This document shows positions 1-8,272 of a stretch of DNA of 64,000 nt, in pieces. Source of the stretch: Methanocaldococcus infernus ME (lineage in GTDB: Archaea; AGJL01; Methanococci; Methanococcales; Methanocaldococcaceae); NCBI RefSeq assembly GCF_000092305.1, contig NC_014122.1, positions 1-64,000 on the forward strand, read 5' to 3'. Both the position numbers and the translations under genes were made by a program. The number at the start of each line of letters is the position of its first letter. Position 1 is the stretch's first letter. The notes under the pieces are model-generated. The model did no database searches. It saw nothing but the letters and a program-made list of their open reading frames with translations, and was not told where the DNA came from.

Positions 1-101
1 TAATATTATCTAGCATGGTTCTAAATCCAAAACATCTATAAAAGCTTTTTTAGATACTTTATTCATAATAAATTTTAAATTTTTCTATAAACGAATTTTT
101 A

Positions 102-1058
102 CTATTTTTCCATCTGTACGTTAGAGATTAAATAATTTTTAATTATATCTAAAACATCATCTATTTCAGATTTTTTACATATACATCCTAAAACTTCTTT
201 TTTTCCTCCCGCATTAAATTTTCTGTTCTTTAGTTCTTGTATTATTTCATACATATCTATTTTTTTAGCAAGTTCAGGAGAAATTCTAAAGTATATTTGA
301 GCTTTTCCATGAAAGTTCTTATTTACAACTACTGCCCCCTTATAACCCATCTCCCAAACGACTTTTCTAGCCACTTTAGATATAACATTATATGAGCTTT
401 TAAATTCTACAAAGGCAATGTTTTCCCTAACATCAATATTGCCAATAATATCATTTATTGTTTTTTCTATATTCTCAACATTCTTTATCCATGGATCATA
501 TTCTAAGATTTCTTTTATTTCATAATTTAAAAGAACATTAACCGCCTTTTCTACCCAATTTTTATCCATAACTATGTAATTAGAATCTATAAGTTGGACT
601 ATCATTAAAGCTTCTTTTTTTGAAATATTTTCTTGCTTTAATAATTTATTTACTAAAGAGATTTCAAAAGCTTTTTTTCCTAAATCACCAACAGCCCCTA
701 GAGCAGAATAAGCATCCCAGTGGTTAAAATACTCTGAAATTACAATAGTTGTAGAAGGTGATGATTTTCCTTTCAACAGTGGGTTTATTTGTATAACATG
801 AGGGTTATTTATCTTTTTTTGAATATGATGATCAAAAAATATAACCTCTTTATCTTTAATTTTTTCCAATTCATGAGGAACGTTAAAATCTAAAACATAA
901 ATTTTTTCTGATTTCTCTATATATTTCCATATCCTTGAATCAAATGAATATTCTCCTATAGGAGGAGATAAATTTAGAAAGTTATCTATCTTCAAAACTT
1001 TTATTAGAATTGCTGCTGAAGTTATTCCATCAGTGTCCCAATGATGTATTAATAACAT
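102..1058 (-). CDS. DHH-family phosphoesterase, putative PAP phosphatase partner of Sat
   Basis: A 318-residue DHH/DHHA1 protein. The metal-binding motifs are visible: HHWDTDG near residue 5, a lone Asp in VLDFN near 57, and the signature DHH in FFDHHIQ near 76. The usual C-terminal GGGH substrate-binding loop of DHHA1 reads GGKKEVLGC, so the loop histidine is absent. I start at the ATG at 1058, because GGAGTGA sits just upstream; a GTG at 1067 is possible. The start lies within a few bases of the sat stop (1064-1066), so the two genes should be translationally coupled. A DHH-family enzyme hydrolyses 3'-phosphoadenosine 5'-phosphate in the sulfate-assimilating methanogen Methanothermococcus thermolithotrophicus. 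From that precedent and the linkage to sat I infer the same role here. A nanoRNase or cyclic dinucleotide phosphodiesterase is the alternative. Confidence 0.75.
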   Translation of the reverse strand: MLLIHHWDTDGITSAAILIKVLKIDNFLNLSPPIGEYSFDSRIWKYIEKSEKIYVLDFNVPHELEKIKDKEVIFFDHHIQKKINNPHVIQINPLLKGKSSPSTTIVISEYFNHWDAYSALGAVGDLGKKAFEISLVNKLLKQENISKKEALMIVQLIDSNYIVMDKNWVEKAVNVLLNYEIKEILEYDPWIKNVENIEKTINDIIGNIDVRENIAFVEFKSSYNVISKVARKVVWEMGYKGAVVVNKNFHGKAQIYFRISPELAKKIDMYEIIQELKNRKFNAGGKKEVLGCICKKSEIDDVLDIIKNYLISNVQMEK

Positions 1059-1063
1059 CCAAA

Positions 1064-2203
1064 TCACTCCACAAATGGATTTTTAAAATTCTTTATAACT
1101 TCATAAACCTCTGGTCTCATCATATACTCTGGAGGCTGCTCTTTATTAATTATCATTTCTCTTAGCTTTGTTCCACTTATCTTTATATGATACTCTCCAT
1201 CATGCGGACATATTTTAGCATTTACCATTTCTCCACATTTTTTACAGTAAAAAGCTTCATATATGAACATTGGAGTAATTCCTAAGTCGGGAAACTCCTT
1301 AAATAAATCCCAAGCTTCATATGGCCCATAGTAATCTCCAACTCCTGCATGATCTCTCCCTACAATAAAATGAGTGCATCCAAAATTTTTTCTCATGATT
1401 GCATGGTGAATAGCTTCTCTAGGTCCTGCATACCTCATCTCATATCTTACTGTTGCTAAAATAGCAGAGTTTTTTGGATAGTAATGTTTAAACAAAACAT
1501 CATATGCTTTAATGATGACTTCATCTTTATAATCTCCTTTTTTCTTTTTACCTAAAACTGGATTAATAAATAAGCCATCAACAAATGTTAATGCAACCTT
1601 TTGAATATATTCATGCCCCCTATGAGGAACATTTCTTGTTTGGAATGCCACAATTCTTTTCCATCCTCTATCTTTAAATAAATCTCTTGTTTCCTCTGGT
1701 CTTAAAGTATATCTACCAAAAGGATTGGGTAATTCATTTAAAAGCTCAATTTCTCCCCCAACTAAATAATCCTCCATTTTATAAATTTTAGACACTCCTG
1801 GATGTTCTAAATCCGTAGTTTTAAAAATTTTTTGAGCAAATTCTTTTTTGTTATAAGTATAAATATCCTCAACACACATCCTTGCTATAGGTAGATCATT
1901 ATAATAAAGCAGAATTTCATCCCCTTCTTTAAAGGAAGGATTTTTCAAATCAAGAACTATAGGTATTGTCCAGGGTATATCATTACTTAACCTCATACAA
2001 TCTAAAACAGATTGAAAATCTTCATTATTTAAAAATCCCTTGAGAGGTGAGTATACTCCATAAGCAATATTTTCTATATCAATAGCGTTCCCATAATTAA
2101 TTTTAATTTTTAGAAATTCATTTTGTTCTTCTAAAATTTTCTCTTTTTCCCTAGAAGATAATAATTTTTTAACTAGCTTCCCACCATGTGGCTTAGAAAT
2201 CAT
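1064..2203 (-). CDS. sat: ATP sulfurylase (sulfate adenylyltransferase)
   Basis: Converts ATP and sulfate to adenosine 5'-phosphosulfate (APS) and pyrophosphate. The 379-residue length fits the single-domain archaeal/thermophile form without a kinase domain. Visible motifs are QTRNVPHRGHE near residue 188 (HxGH-type nucleotide site), VGRDHAGVGD near 281, and ISGTKLRE near 342. A zinc site is formed by C320, C323, C332 and H334 (CKKCG and CPHDGEYH). The N-terminus MISKPHGGKL is typical of the family, and GGTGG precedes the ATG. Methanogens normally assimilate sulfide, so the gene points to sulfate assimilation; no APS kinase, PAPS reductase or sulfite reductase gene is in this window. Confidence 0.95.
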   Translation of the reverse strand: MISKPHGGKLVKKLLSSREKEKILEEQNEFLKIKINYGNAIDIENIAYGVYSPLKGFLNNEDFQSVLDCMRLSNDIPWTIPIVLDLKNPSFKEGDEILLYYNDLPIARMCVEDIYTYNKKEFAQKIFKTTDLEHPGVSKIYKMEDYLVGGEIELLNELPNPFGRYTLRPEETRDLFKDRGWKRIVAFQTRNVPHRGHEYIQKVALTFVDGLFINPVLGKKKKGDYKDEVIIKAYDVLFKHYYPKNSAILATVRYEMRYAGPREAIHHAIMRKNFGCTHFIVGRDHAGVGDYYGPYEAWDLFKEFPDLGITPMFIYEAFYCKKCGEMVNAKICPHDGEYHIKISGTKLREMIINKEQPPEYMMRPEVYEVIKNFKNPFVE

Positions 2204-2218
2204 TTAACCACCTTAAAA

Positions 2219-2252
2219 ATATATATTTATATGTTTATTTATTTATATGTTA
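2219..2252 (-). promoter_or_regulatory. Putative promoter of the sat-DHH operon
   Basis: Two TATA-like tracts, ATATAAATATATA and ACATATAAATA on the minus strand, lie 16-48 bases upstream of the sat start. The farther one gives a start site about 15-20 bases before the ATG. The next gene on this strand is more than 1 kb away, so a promoter is needed here. Confidence 0.4.
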
Positions 2253-2377
2253 ATAAATTTTTAATCTTTTTTACTTTTTCTTCTTTGATAAAAAACATTT
2301 TATTTCTTTATCTTCTTCTAAATTTGATATATTTTTTAAAACATAATATCTATGTATAAATAGATTTCGGAATTAGA

Positions 2378-3120
2378 GGAGTTGTCGAAAATTAAAAATT
2401 GATTATTATTGATTTATTACTTGATATTACTCTTATTAAAGTTTGTATGTTGTGAACTATCTATATTATATTAATGCATTTCATTCTCCAATCTTACTGA
2501 TAATTTTAAGTAGATTTTTTCCGTCTTGACCATATCTACTATCCCAAACAGCTGAAGTTATAGAAATTAAACCATAATCTTTATAATAACAAAGCTAAGA
2601 TTGAAAGTTTATCATGAATTTGTTTTATTTAACCTTCTTTTTTGTAATATACATACAATCTGTTTATGGTAGCTCCGGTAGAATCTGATATATATAGCTT
2701 ATCTGAACTTTTTAGAAGTTTATCAATTATTTCGTAAGTAATAGGGAGAATTTTAGATAAATCTTCTAAAGTAATTCTTTTAAATGACCTACCAAACGTA
2801 GAATGGTCAATATACGGATTAAACAGAGTTTTTGACAATGTTTCTAAATCTCTTAAACTTATTTTAAGGATAAATTTTATAATAAAGGCTGATATATACT
2901 GATTATATGATAATAAAGGATTTCTACCGACTCTACTAAACTTATTTTTGGATTCACCAAGTTAGTTATGGATAAAATTAAAATACAAGTTTGACGTAAA
3001 TCAAAAAGTGAGCATCTTCTGTCCTATTTTTTCCAGTACTATTTTTACATTTTTATCCGCTCATACATTTTATTATCTCTTTAACTATATTCCATAATTT
3101 CATAATTTTTCGACACTCCC
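2378..3120 (-). mobile_element. Decayed IS5-like insertion sequence with terminal inverted repeats
   Basis: A 743-base segment bounded by imperfect inverted repeats: GGAGTTGTCGAAAATTA at the left end and GGGAGTGTCGAAAAATTATG read from the right end. It holds one readable piece of transposase (2629-2838) and, further toward the left end, a second piece reading AVWDSRYGQDGKN. It is shorter than an intact IS5-type element, so internal deletion is likely. CG-containing codons are commoner than in neighbouring genes. It has separated the sat region from a CRISPR leader remnant at 3130. Confidence 0.65.
2629..2940 (-). pseudogene. Transposase fragment (IS5-like DDE)
   Basis: From the ATG at 2838 the fragment encodes 69 residues ending in a stop. 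The reading frame continues upstream without ATG to about 2940 (ISLRDLETLSKTLF region). YISDSTGATINRLY carries the first catalytic Asp of a DDE transposase. No continuous frame reaches the second and third acidic residues, so it is inactive. Confidence 0.6.
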
Positions 3121-3129
3121 TGATGTTGG

Positions 3130-3234
3130 TAAAGCTTATATACTATATAAAATAATACTATATAAAATATAAGAGCGAATATTATAAAGCAAAATTTTTG
3201 TCTTGTGAAATAACGCCTCTAAGGGAATGAAAAT
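3130..3234 (+). CRISPR. Solo degenerate CRISPR repeat with remnant leader
   Basis: Positions 3205-3234 match 25 of 30 bases of the repeat in the array at 41286-41381. Upstream, 3130-3204 matches the leader end of that array: both contain AAAGCTTATATACTATA, AGAGCGAAT(A/G)TTATAAA and GCAAAATTTT in the same order. This copy has a 15-base tandem duplication (ATACTATATAAAATA twice). No spacer or second repeat follows. The IS-like element ending at 3120 directly abuts the leader remnant and probably truncated it. Confidence 0.75.
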
Positions 3235-3318
3235 ATAACAACGGATTATTTATTAAAAAATAAAAAATAGCAAAATAACCCTTAAATAAATTTAAACTCC
3301 TTAAAAAAATAGTAAAGA

Positions 3319-3999
3319 TTAACTCTTTTTTTCCAAAATTTCCTCTAATTCTTCCTCTTTTATCCTCTCCCCAGTTATCATATAAACTATTCTATCTCCT
3401 ATAGAAGCCACTATATTCCCACTCCTCTCCAAGTATTTGGCAGCAAAGATAATATCAGTGGCTAAGGTTAGGTTCTTAGAAGGATTCTCTAAGATTTTTG
3501 AGATCATACATCTATAGAGTTCTTCATAAAGCTCATCCATCTTTTTGTCCATGTTGTAAACATCTCTTGCTAAGCCTTCATCTCTATTCTTAAAGGCTAC
3601 CATGGCATTCTTTATCATGGTTATTAAGTAATCTTTCATAACTTCCAATATTTGATTTTTCCTTTTTCCTTCATACTCTGACTTTAACAAAATTTTGCAA
3701 ATCTTGGCTGCATTATCTCCAACTTTCTCAAGTTTAGAAGAGATTTTAATACAAGTCATTAACTCCCTTAAATCCTCAGAAACTGGATGATGTAAAGCTA
3801 TAGCTTTTATACACTTATCTTCTATTTTTATCTCCATCAAATCTATAGCTGTGTCTCTCCTTCTTATATGCTTAGCTTTCTCCTTATCTCCTTCAATAAA
3901 TGTATTTACAGCAGATTCTGTTTGATCAATACAGAGCTCAGCCATCTCTAAGATATCATTTTCAATTTCTTTTAGCATCTCCTCAAATTTTTTTGGCAT
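3319..3999 (-). CDS. phoU: PhoU family phosphate signalling protein
   Basis: A 226-residue all-helical protein with the two PhoU repeats, each with an acidic metal-binding helix ([15 protein letters not shown], then [23 protein letters not shown]). PhoU restrains the Pst transporter and, in bacteria, links it to signalling. I choose the ATG at 3999, preceded by GGTGG, over an in-frame TTG at 4017 inside pstB. Last gene of a pstC-pstA-pstB-phoU operon. Archaea of this type lack the usual PhoR-PhoB partners; none are seen here. Confidence 0.9.
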   Translation of the reverse strand: MPKKFEEMLKEIENDILEMAELCIDQTESAVNTFIEGDKEKAKHIRRRDTAIDLMEIKIEDKCIKAIALHHPVSEDLRELMTCIKISSKLEKVGDNAAKICKILLKSEYEGKRKNQILEVMKDYLITMIKNAMVAFKNRDEGLARDVYNMDKKMDELYEELYRCMISKILENPSKNLTLATDIIFAAKYLERSGNIVASIGDRIVYMITGERIKEEELEEILEKKS

Positions 4000-4009
4000 C
4001 TTTCCACCT

Positions 4010-4768
4010 TTACCCAAATCTACCTCTTATGTAGTCATCAGTTTCCTTCTTCTGTGGATTTAGGAAGATTTGCTCAGTCTCTCCAAACTCTATTAACTTA
4101 CCCATCAAAAAGAAGGCTGTATAGTCAGAGATCCTACTTGCCTGCTGCATGTTGTGAGTAACAACCACTATAGTATAATCCTTAGCCAACTCTAACATTA
4201 ACTCCTCTATCTTCAATGTGGAGATTGGATCAAGAGCAGAGGTTGGCTCATCCATTAATAGAACCTCTGGCTTTACAGCTATAGCCCTTGCTATACATAA
4301 CCTCTGCTGCTGACCTCCAGAGAGGGCAAAGGCATTTTTATTAAGTTCATCTTTAACCTCATCCCAGAGAGCAGCTTTTTTTAATGCCCACTCAACAATC
4401 TTATCAAGCTCTTTCTTGTCCTTAACTCCATGTATCCTTGGACCAAAGGCAACATTGTCATAGATGGACATGGCAAAGGGATTAGGCTTTTGGAAAACCA
4501 TTCCTACTCTTTTCCTTAGCTCATAGACATCTACATCCTCATCATAAATATTCTTTCCATCTAAGAGAACTTCTCCCTCTATTCTAACATTATCTATTAA
4601 GTCATTGAGCCTATTAAGGCATCTTAAGAATGTACTCTTCCCACAGCCAGATGGTCCTATTAAGGCTGTAATTTTATTTTTATATATTGGCATGCTTATA
4701 TTATATAAAGCCTGTTTCTCCCCATACCACAAGCTTAAGTTTTTTGTTTCCATCTTAATCTCTGGCAT
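4010..4768 (-). CDS. pstB: Phosphate ABC transporter ATP-binding protein PstB
   Basis: A 252-residue ABC ATPase. It has Walker [10 protein letters not shown] at residues 38-46, followed by [12 protein letters not shown], the PstB hallmark. Signature [16 protein letters not shown] and Walker [11 protein letters not shown] follow. It powers high-affinity phosphate uptake through PstC and PstA. Its end runs into the phoU ribosome binding site (stop at 4010, phoU ATG at 3999), and it starts 12 bases after pstA. Confidence 0.96.
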   Translation of the reverse strand: MPEIKMETKNLSLWYGEKQALYNISMPIYKNKITALIGPSGCGKSTFLRCLNRLNDLIDNVRIEGEVLLDGKNIYDEDVDVYELRKRVGMVFQKPNPFAMSIYDNVAFGPRIHGVKDKKELDKIVEWALKKAALWDEVKDELNKNAFALSGGQQQRLCIARAIAVKPEVLLMDEPTSALDPISTLKIEELMLELAKDYTIVVVTHNMQQASRISDYTAFFLMGKLIEFGETEQIFLNPQKKETDDYIRGRFG

Positions 4769-4780
4769 CTTCTCACTTTT

Positions 4781-5620
4781 TTATAGTTTTATATCTTCTT
4801 TTAGAGCATATCTTATAGGAACAAAGATAGAGAGGAAGATGATTAGCATAACTAAAGCAGCCCCCCAGGCTATTTTATGATCCTCTGGAGAAGGACTTTG
4901 AATTAAATTATAAATTAAAAGAGGAATAGCTCCTATAGGTTGTAGAGGGTTGAGAGAATAAGTTTCATACAACCCCCCAACTGTAAAAAGTAAAGGAGCT
5001 GTCTCTCCAGCAACCTTAGCCATTCCTATTAGAATTCCTGTTAAGATTCCTTTCTTAGCCATCTTTGTTATCACTTTAAATATCACTTGAGCCCTTGTAC
5101 AGCCAAGTGCATAAGCTCCTTCTTTATAAATCCTTGGAATCTCTGACATAGCCTCTTCAGTATAGACAGCAACATAGGGGGTTAGAATTAAAGCCAATGC
5201 TATAGCCCCAGCTAAGGCTGAGTAAGTTCCCATTGGAACAACAAGGACAGCCATAACAAAGGTTCCTACTAAGATGGTTGGGAACTCTAACATAATTTGT
5301 AAAAGAACCTTTGTAGCCCTACCAATAAAGCTTTTTGGAAATTCATAGGCATAAGCTCCAGCTAAGAATGCTAAAGGAACTCCTATAAGTGTGGCTAAGA
5401 CTGTTAATAGTAAAGTTCCAACTATTGCTGGTCCAATACCACCATCACTTAAAGTATTTGTTAAAAAACTTATTCCTCTTTCAGCTAAGATTGGATAACC
5501 TCTCACTATAATAGAAAAAATGATATGAAAAAGAGGAAGTACAGCTAAGAAGGTTAAAAAAGAGACAACAATTAAAAAAATTTTATCTTTGATTAATCTA
5601 ATCCTCTTAGTGTTGGACAT
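4781..5620 (-). CDS. pstA: Phosphate ABC transporter permease PstA
   Basis: A 279-residue inner-membrane permease with about six transmembrane segments and the permease loop EEAMSEIPRIYKEGAYALG that contacts PstB. I start at the ATG at 5620, which has AGGTGGAGA upstream; the longer frame to 5653 runs backward into pstC. The gene overlaps the end of pstC by 14 bases, indicating coupling. Confidence 0.93.
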   Translation of the reverse strand: MSNTKRIRLIKDKIFLIVVSFLTFLAVLPLFHIIFSIIVRGYPILAERGISFLTNTLSDGGIGPAIVGTLLLTVLATLIGVPLAFLAGAYAYEFPKSFIGRATKVLLQIMLEFPTILVGTFVMAVLVVPMGTYSALAGAIALALILTPYVAVYTEEAMSEIPRIYKEGAYALGCTRAQVIFKVITKMAKKGILTGILIGMAKVAGETAPLLFTVGGLYETYSLNPLQPIGAIPLLIYNLIQSPSPEDHKIAWGAALVMLIIFLSIFVPIRYALKEDIKL

Positions 5621-6530
5621 GCTCTCTCCACCTCTTGAGCAAATAAATACCAATGATATTAACTATCAGCCCAATGATAAAGAGAACTAAACCAGCTGCA
5701 TAGAGGACAGAGGTCATATACTCATAGAGGTTAGCATTTCCATACTGGTTAGCTATTAAGGAAGAGATTGTATAACCAGGAGCAAACAACTTATAGGTTA
5801 AGTTAAAAGAGTTTCCAATAACTAAAGAGACTGCTACAGTCTCTCCCAAGGCTCTACCAAAGGCTAAGATAATCCCTGAAATAATAGCTGGCTTAATATA
5901 GCCAATTAAAACCTTTGTAGTTTCATATCTTGTTGCTCCTAAAGCTACTAACCCCTCTCTGTAAATTCTTGGGATCATTGCATAGGCTTCCCTTATAATA
6001 GCTGCTGCAAAGGGAGTAACCATTATTCCAAGTAAGACACCAGCAGCAAAGTAGGAATAGCCTATATAAGGAGGATAGTCAAAAAGAGGAATGAATGAGA
6101 AGTGCTCATACAAAAACTTCATTATATGATCCCTTAACAGAGGCACCAAGATAAAGGCTCCCCAGATCCCATAAATAATAGTTGGAAGCCCAGCCATAAT
6201 GTCAGAGATGATAATAAGAGGATACTTTAACTTCTTAGGAGCATAGTCATTAACAAAGATGGCATAAGCTATAGATAGAGGAAGAGCTATTAAAACAGCC
6301 AACACTGCTGTATATATAGACCCCCATATAGGTGCAGCTAAACCATAAACCTCTTTTGTAGGATCTTCAGAAGCTTGCCAAACATTTTTTATAAATAAGT
6401 CTATGCCATACTTAGCTATAGCTGGATAGGCATTGATGAAATAGACAGCCAACATTATGGCAAAGATGAAAAAGATGAGTGTTATAACTGGAAGTGTAAT
6501 AAGCTTAAACTCATCAAACCTTTTCTTCAT
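5607..6530 (-). CDS. pstC: Phosphate ABC transporter permease PstC
   Basis: A 307-residue permease with an N-terminal transmembrane helix, a large external loop and the EAA-type loop REAYAMIPRIYREGLVALG that binds PstB. AGGAGAGATT precedes the ATG. First gene of the operon. The phosphate-binding protein PstS normally precedes it, but the next gene upstream is hypA, so PstS must be encoded elsewhere. Confidence 0.94.
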   Translation of the reverse strand: MKKRFDEFKLITLPVITLIFFIFAIMLAVYFINAYPAIAKYGIDLFIKNVWQASEDPTKEVYGLAAPIWGSIYTAVLAVLIALPLSIAYAIFVNDYAPKKLKYPLIIISDIMAGLPTIIYGIWGAFILVPLLRDHIMKFLYEHFSFIPLFDYPPYIGYSYFAAGVLLGIMVTPFAAAIIREAYAMIPRIYREGLVALGATRYETTKVLIGYIKPAIISGIILAFGRALGETVAVSLVIGNSFNLTYKLFAPGYTISSLIANQYGNANLYEYMTSVLYAAGLVLFIIGLIVNIIGIYLLKRWREHVQH

Positions 6531-6601
6531 AATCTCTCCTTTTTGGTAATTTACTTCATTATTTGTGAATTATTAAACTAATAGAGTAGTTGATGGAAGA
6601 G

Positions 6602-6612
6602 CTATAAATAAT
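6602..6612 (-). promoter_or_regulatory. Putative TATA box of the pst operon
   Basis: ATTTATAGC on the minus strand lies about 72 bases before the pstC start, next to the hypA stop, predicting a leader of roughly 45 bases. It is the best TATA match in the 82-base gap between hypA and pstC. Confidence 0.35.
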
Positions 6613-6966
6613 TTACTTAACCAAAATTACATTCTTTATAAGAAATTCTTTCCCTCCTTCAAACTTTAGAGATAAGCTTTTACACTTAGGACAATAGATT
6701 TCAATCTCATCCAAGATCTCTGGCTTCCCCTCATAGCCACATTTTAGACACTTGCATTTTGGATCAATGAACTTTATCTTTAACTCAGCCCCTTCACAAG
6801 CTGTTCCCTCAGCAATAACTTCAAAGGCAAACCTTAACTGATCAGGGTTAATAAATATTAGCCTCCCTATCTCTAAGTGTATCTCCTTAACCTTAGCATC
6901 CTTATAATCTTTAATACTCTCCAAGATGGAGTTTAAAATAGAGTATGCATAAGAGAGTTCATGCAA
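6613..6966 (-). CDS. hypA: Hydrogenase nickel incorporation protein HypA
   Basis: Delivers nickel to [NiFe] hydrogenases with HypB. The zinc domain CLKCGYEG...CPKCKS is near residues 70-95. The nickel site of HypA needs the N-terminal Met-His-Glu. A TTG at 6966 gives exactly MHELSYA, and GGGTGAA lies just upstream. I therefore choose this TTG over the GTG at 6975, which would bury the His-Glu behind three extra residues. Length 117 is normal for archaeal HypA. Confidence 0.9.
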   Translation of the reverse strand: MHELSYAYSILNSILESIKDYKDAKVKEIHLEIGRLIFINPDQLRFAFEVIAEGTACEGAELKIKFIDPKCKCLKCGYEGKPEILDEIEIYCPKCKSLSLKFEGGKEFLIKNVILVK

Positions 6967-7001
6967 ACCCTTCACCCAGTAAAAAGTTTTGATGTGAAAC
7001 C

Positions 7002-7295
7002 ATGAGAGAGATTACTGAAGAGAAGTTAAATAACTATATTGAAAAAACAAGAGAAGCTATAGAGATTATTAAGAAAGGGATGCCACCAAGGAGAAGCTTA
7101 TTATATGATATAGCAAAAGATTTTTTAACCATGATAGAAAGTTATTATAAAGATGCTTTAGCATTTAAAGAAAAAGGAGATTATATAAATGCCTTTGCCT
7201 CTCTCAACTATGCCTATGGCTGGATTGATGCTGGGGTTAGATTAGGACTATTTGATGTTGGAGATGATGATGTCAGGTTTACACTTGCTAAGTGA
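7002..7295 (+). CDS. DUF357 family protein
   Basis: A 97-residue helical protein with the conserved DUF357 core ([20 protein letters not shown]), found in most Euryarchaeota. Its function is unknown. It is followed by, and overlaps, the CDP-archaeol synthase gene; this pairing recalls M. jannaschii and related genomes. GATGTGA precedes the ATG. Divergent from hypA, with only 35 bases between the starts. Confidence 0.8.
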   Translation: MREITEEKLNNYIEKTREAIEIIKKGMPPRRSLLYDIAKDFLTMIESYYKDALAFKEKGDYINAFASLNYAYGWIDAGVRLGLFDVGDDDVRFTLAK

Positions 7296-7782
7296 GATAT
7301 TGAACTCTCTTCTCTATATTTTACCAGCCTATGTAGCCAATGCCTCTGCCTGTATATTTGGAGGAGGTAAGCCCTTAGATTTAAATAAATGCTGGCCAGA
7401 TGGTAGAAGGCTACTTGGAGATGGGGTTACAATTAAAGGCTCTTTTTTTGGTATCTTACTTGGAACTTTAACAGGTTTTATAGAAGGGCTATTTTTTAAT
7501 GCTCCCTTACTTTATTTAAAGTTAGGCTTCACTCTCTCCTTAGGAGCCATTTTAGGAGATGCCATAGGAAGCTTTATTAAAAGAAGGTTAAATATAGAGA
7601 GGGGTAAGCCAGCTCCTCTGTTGGATCAGCTTGACTTTGCCATTGGAGCTTTAATACTTGGCTCTCTAATAAAACCTATAGCCATTCACCAAGTATTTAT
7701 TATTTTGTTGATAACTATTTTTATTCATCTATTTGCCAACATCTTAGCTTACTCTTTAAAAATTAAGGATGTTTGGTGGTAA
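7252..7782 (+). CDS. carS: CDP-archaeol synthase CarS (CDP-2,3-bis-(O-geranylgeranyl)-sn-glycerol synthase)
   Basis: Activates the archaeal membrane lipid precursor digeranylgeranylglyceryl phosphate with CTP. The conserved CarS motifs are seen: [17 protein letters not shown] and [14 protein letters not shown], then [11 protein letters not shown] and [10 protein letters not shown]. About five transmembrane segments. The start is uncertain. The longest frame begins at TTG 7252 (ATG at 7255) inside the DUF357 gene; a TTG at 7300, five bases after the DUF357 stop and preceded by AGTGAG, would give a 160-residue protein beginning at the first membrane helix. Confidence 0.9.
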   Translation: MMLEMMMSGLHLLSEILNSLLYILPAYVANASACIFGGGKPLDLNKCWPDGRRLLGDGVTIKGSFFGILLGTLTGFIEGLFFNAPLLYLKLGFTLSLGAILGDAIGSFIKRRLNIERGKPAPLLDQLDFAIGALILGSLIKPIAIHQVFIILLITIFIHLFANILAYSLKIKDVWW

Positions 7783-7783
7783 T

Positions 7784-8272
7784 ATGAGAGTATCTATAGA
7801 TATAGAGCTAAATGACAAGCCTGGAGAGCTTTTAAAGGTTTTAACACCCATATCTAAGTATAAAGCTAATATAATAACTATTATTCACTCAAGGGAGGAA
7901 ATTGTTGGGGGAAGAGTGCCAATAAGATTGGTTATTGACACTGACAAGGAAAAGTTAAAAAAGATATTGGAAGAGATTGAAAAGGTTGCTATTGTAAAAA
8001 AAGTTGATGGAGAGGAGAGAGCTATTTACTTAGATGTTGTTGTTATTGGCCATGTTGTTGACACTGATGTTAAAGATACAATAGATAGAATTAATGAGAT
8101 TGGCTTAGTTGAAGACCTTGACTTAATTATGCCACACCCTGATAAAGAGTCTTCAGCCATGATGAAAATTATAGTAAAGAAAGAGAATATTAAAAAGCTC
8201 TGTAGATTACTTGAAGAGATTGAAAAGGAGAAAAACTTGTTATTTATAAAGTCAGCACTGGTGAAAGGGTGA
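7784..8272 (+). CDS. ACT-domain protein, probable amino-acid sensor
   Basis: A 162-residue protein with an N-terminal ACT fold ([20 protein letters not shown]) and a second, ACT-like half ([20 protein letters not shown]). ACT domains bind amino acids and give feedback control. The ATG at 7784 overlaps the carS stop and is preceded by GGTGGT. Its stop overlaps the GTG of homoserine dehydrogenase. The archaeal short homoserine dehydrogenase lacks its own ACT domain, so this protein may supply feedback regulation in trans; that is inference. Confidence 0.75.
   Translation: MRVSIDIELNDKPGELLKVLTPISKYKANIITIIHSREEIVGGRVPIRLVIDTDKEKLKKILEEIEKVAIVKKVDGEERAIYLDVVVIGHVVDTDVKDTIDRINEIGLVEDLDLIMPHPDKESSAMMKIIVKKENIKKLCRLLEEIEKEKNLLFIKSALVKG

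Noticed and set aside
1-101. Short open frame on the minus strand (MNKVSKKAFIDVLDLEPC)
   Set aside because: Seventeen codons ended by TAG with no ribosome site; the first 101 bases otherwise show nothing I can support.
1064-2203. Sat as evidence of dissimilatory sulfate reduction
   Set aside because: No APS reductase or Dsr genes nearby and the gene set is that of a methanogen; assimilation is the simpler reading.
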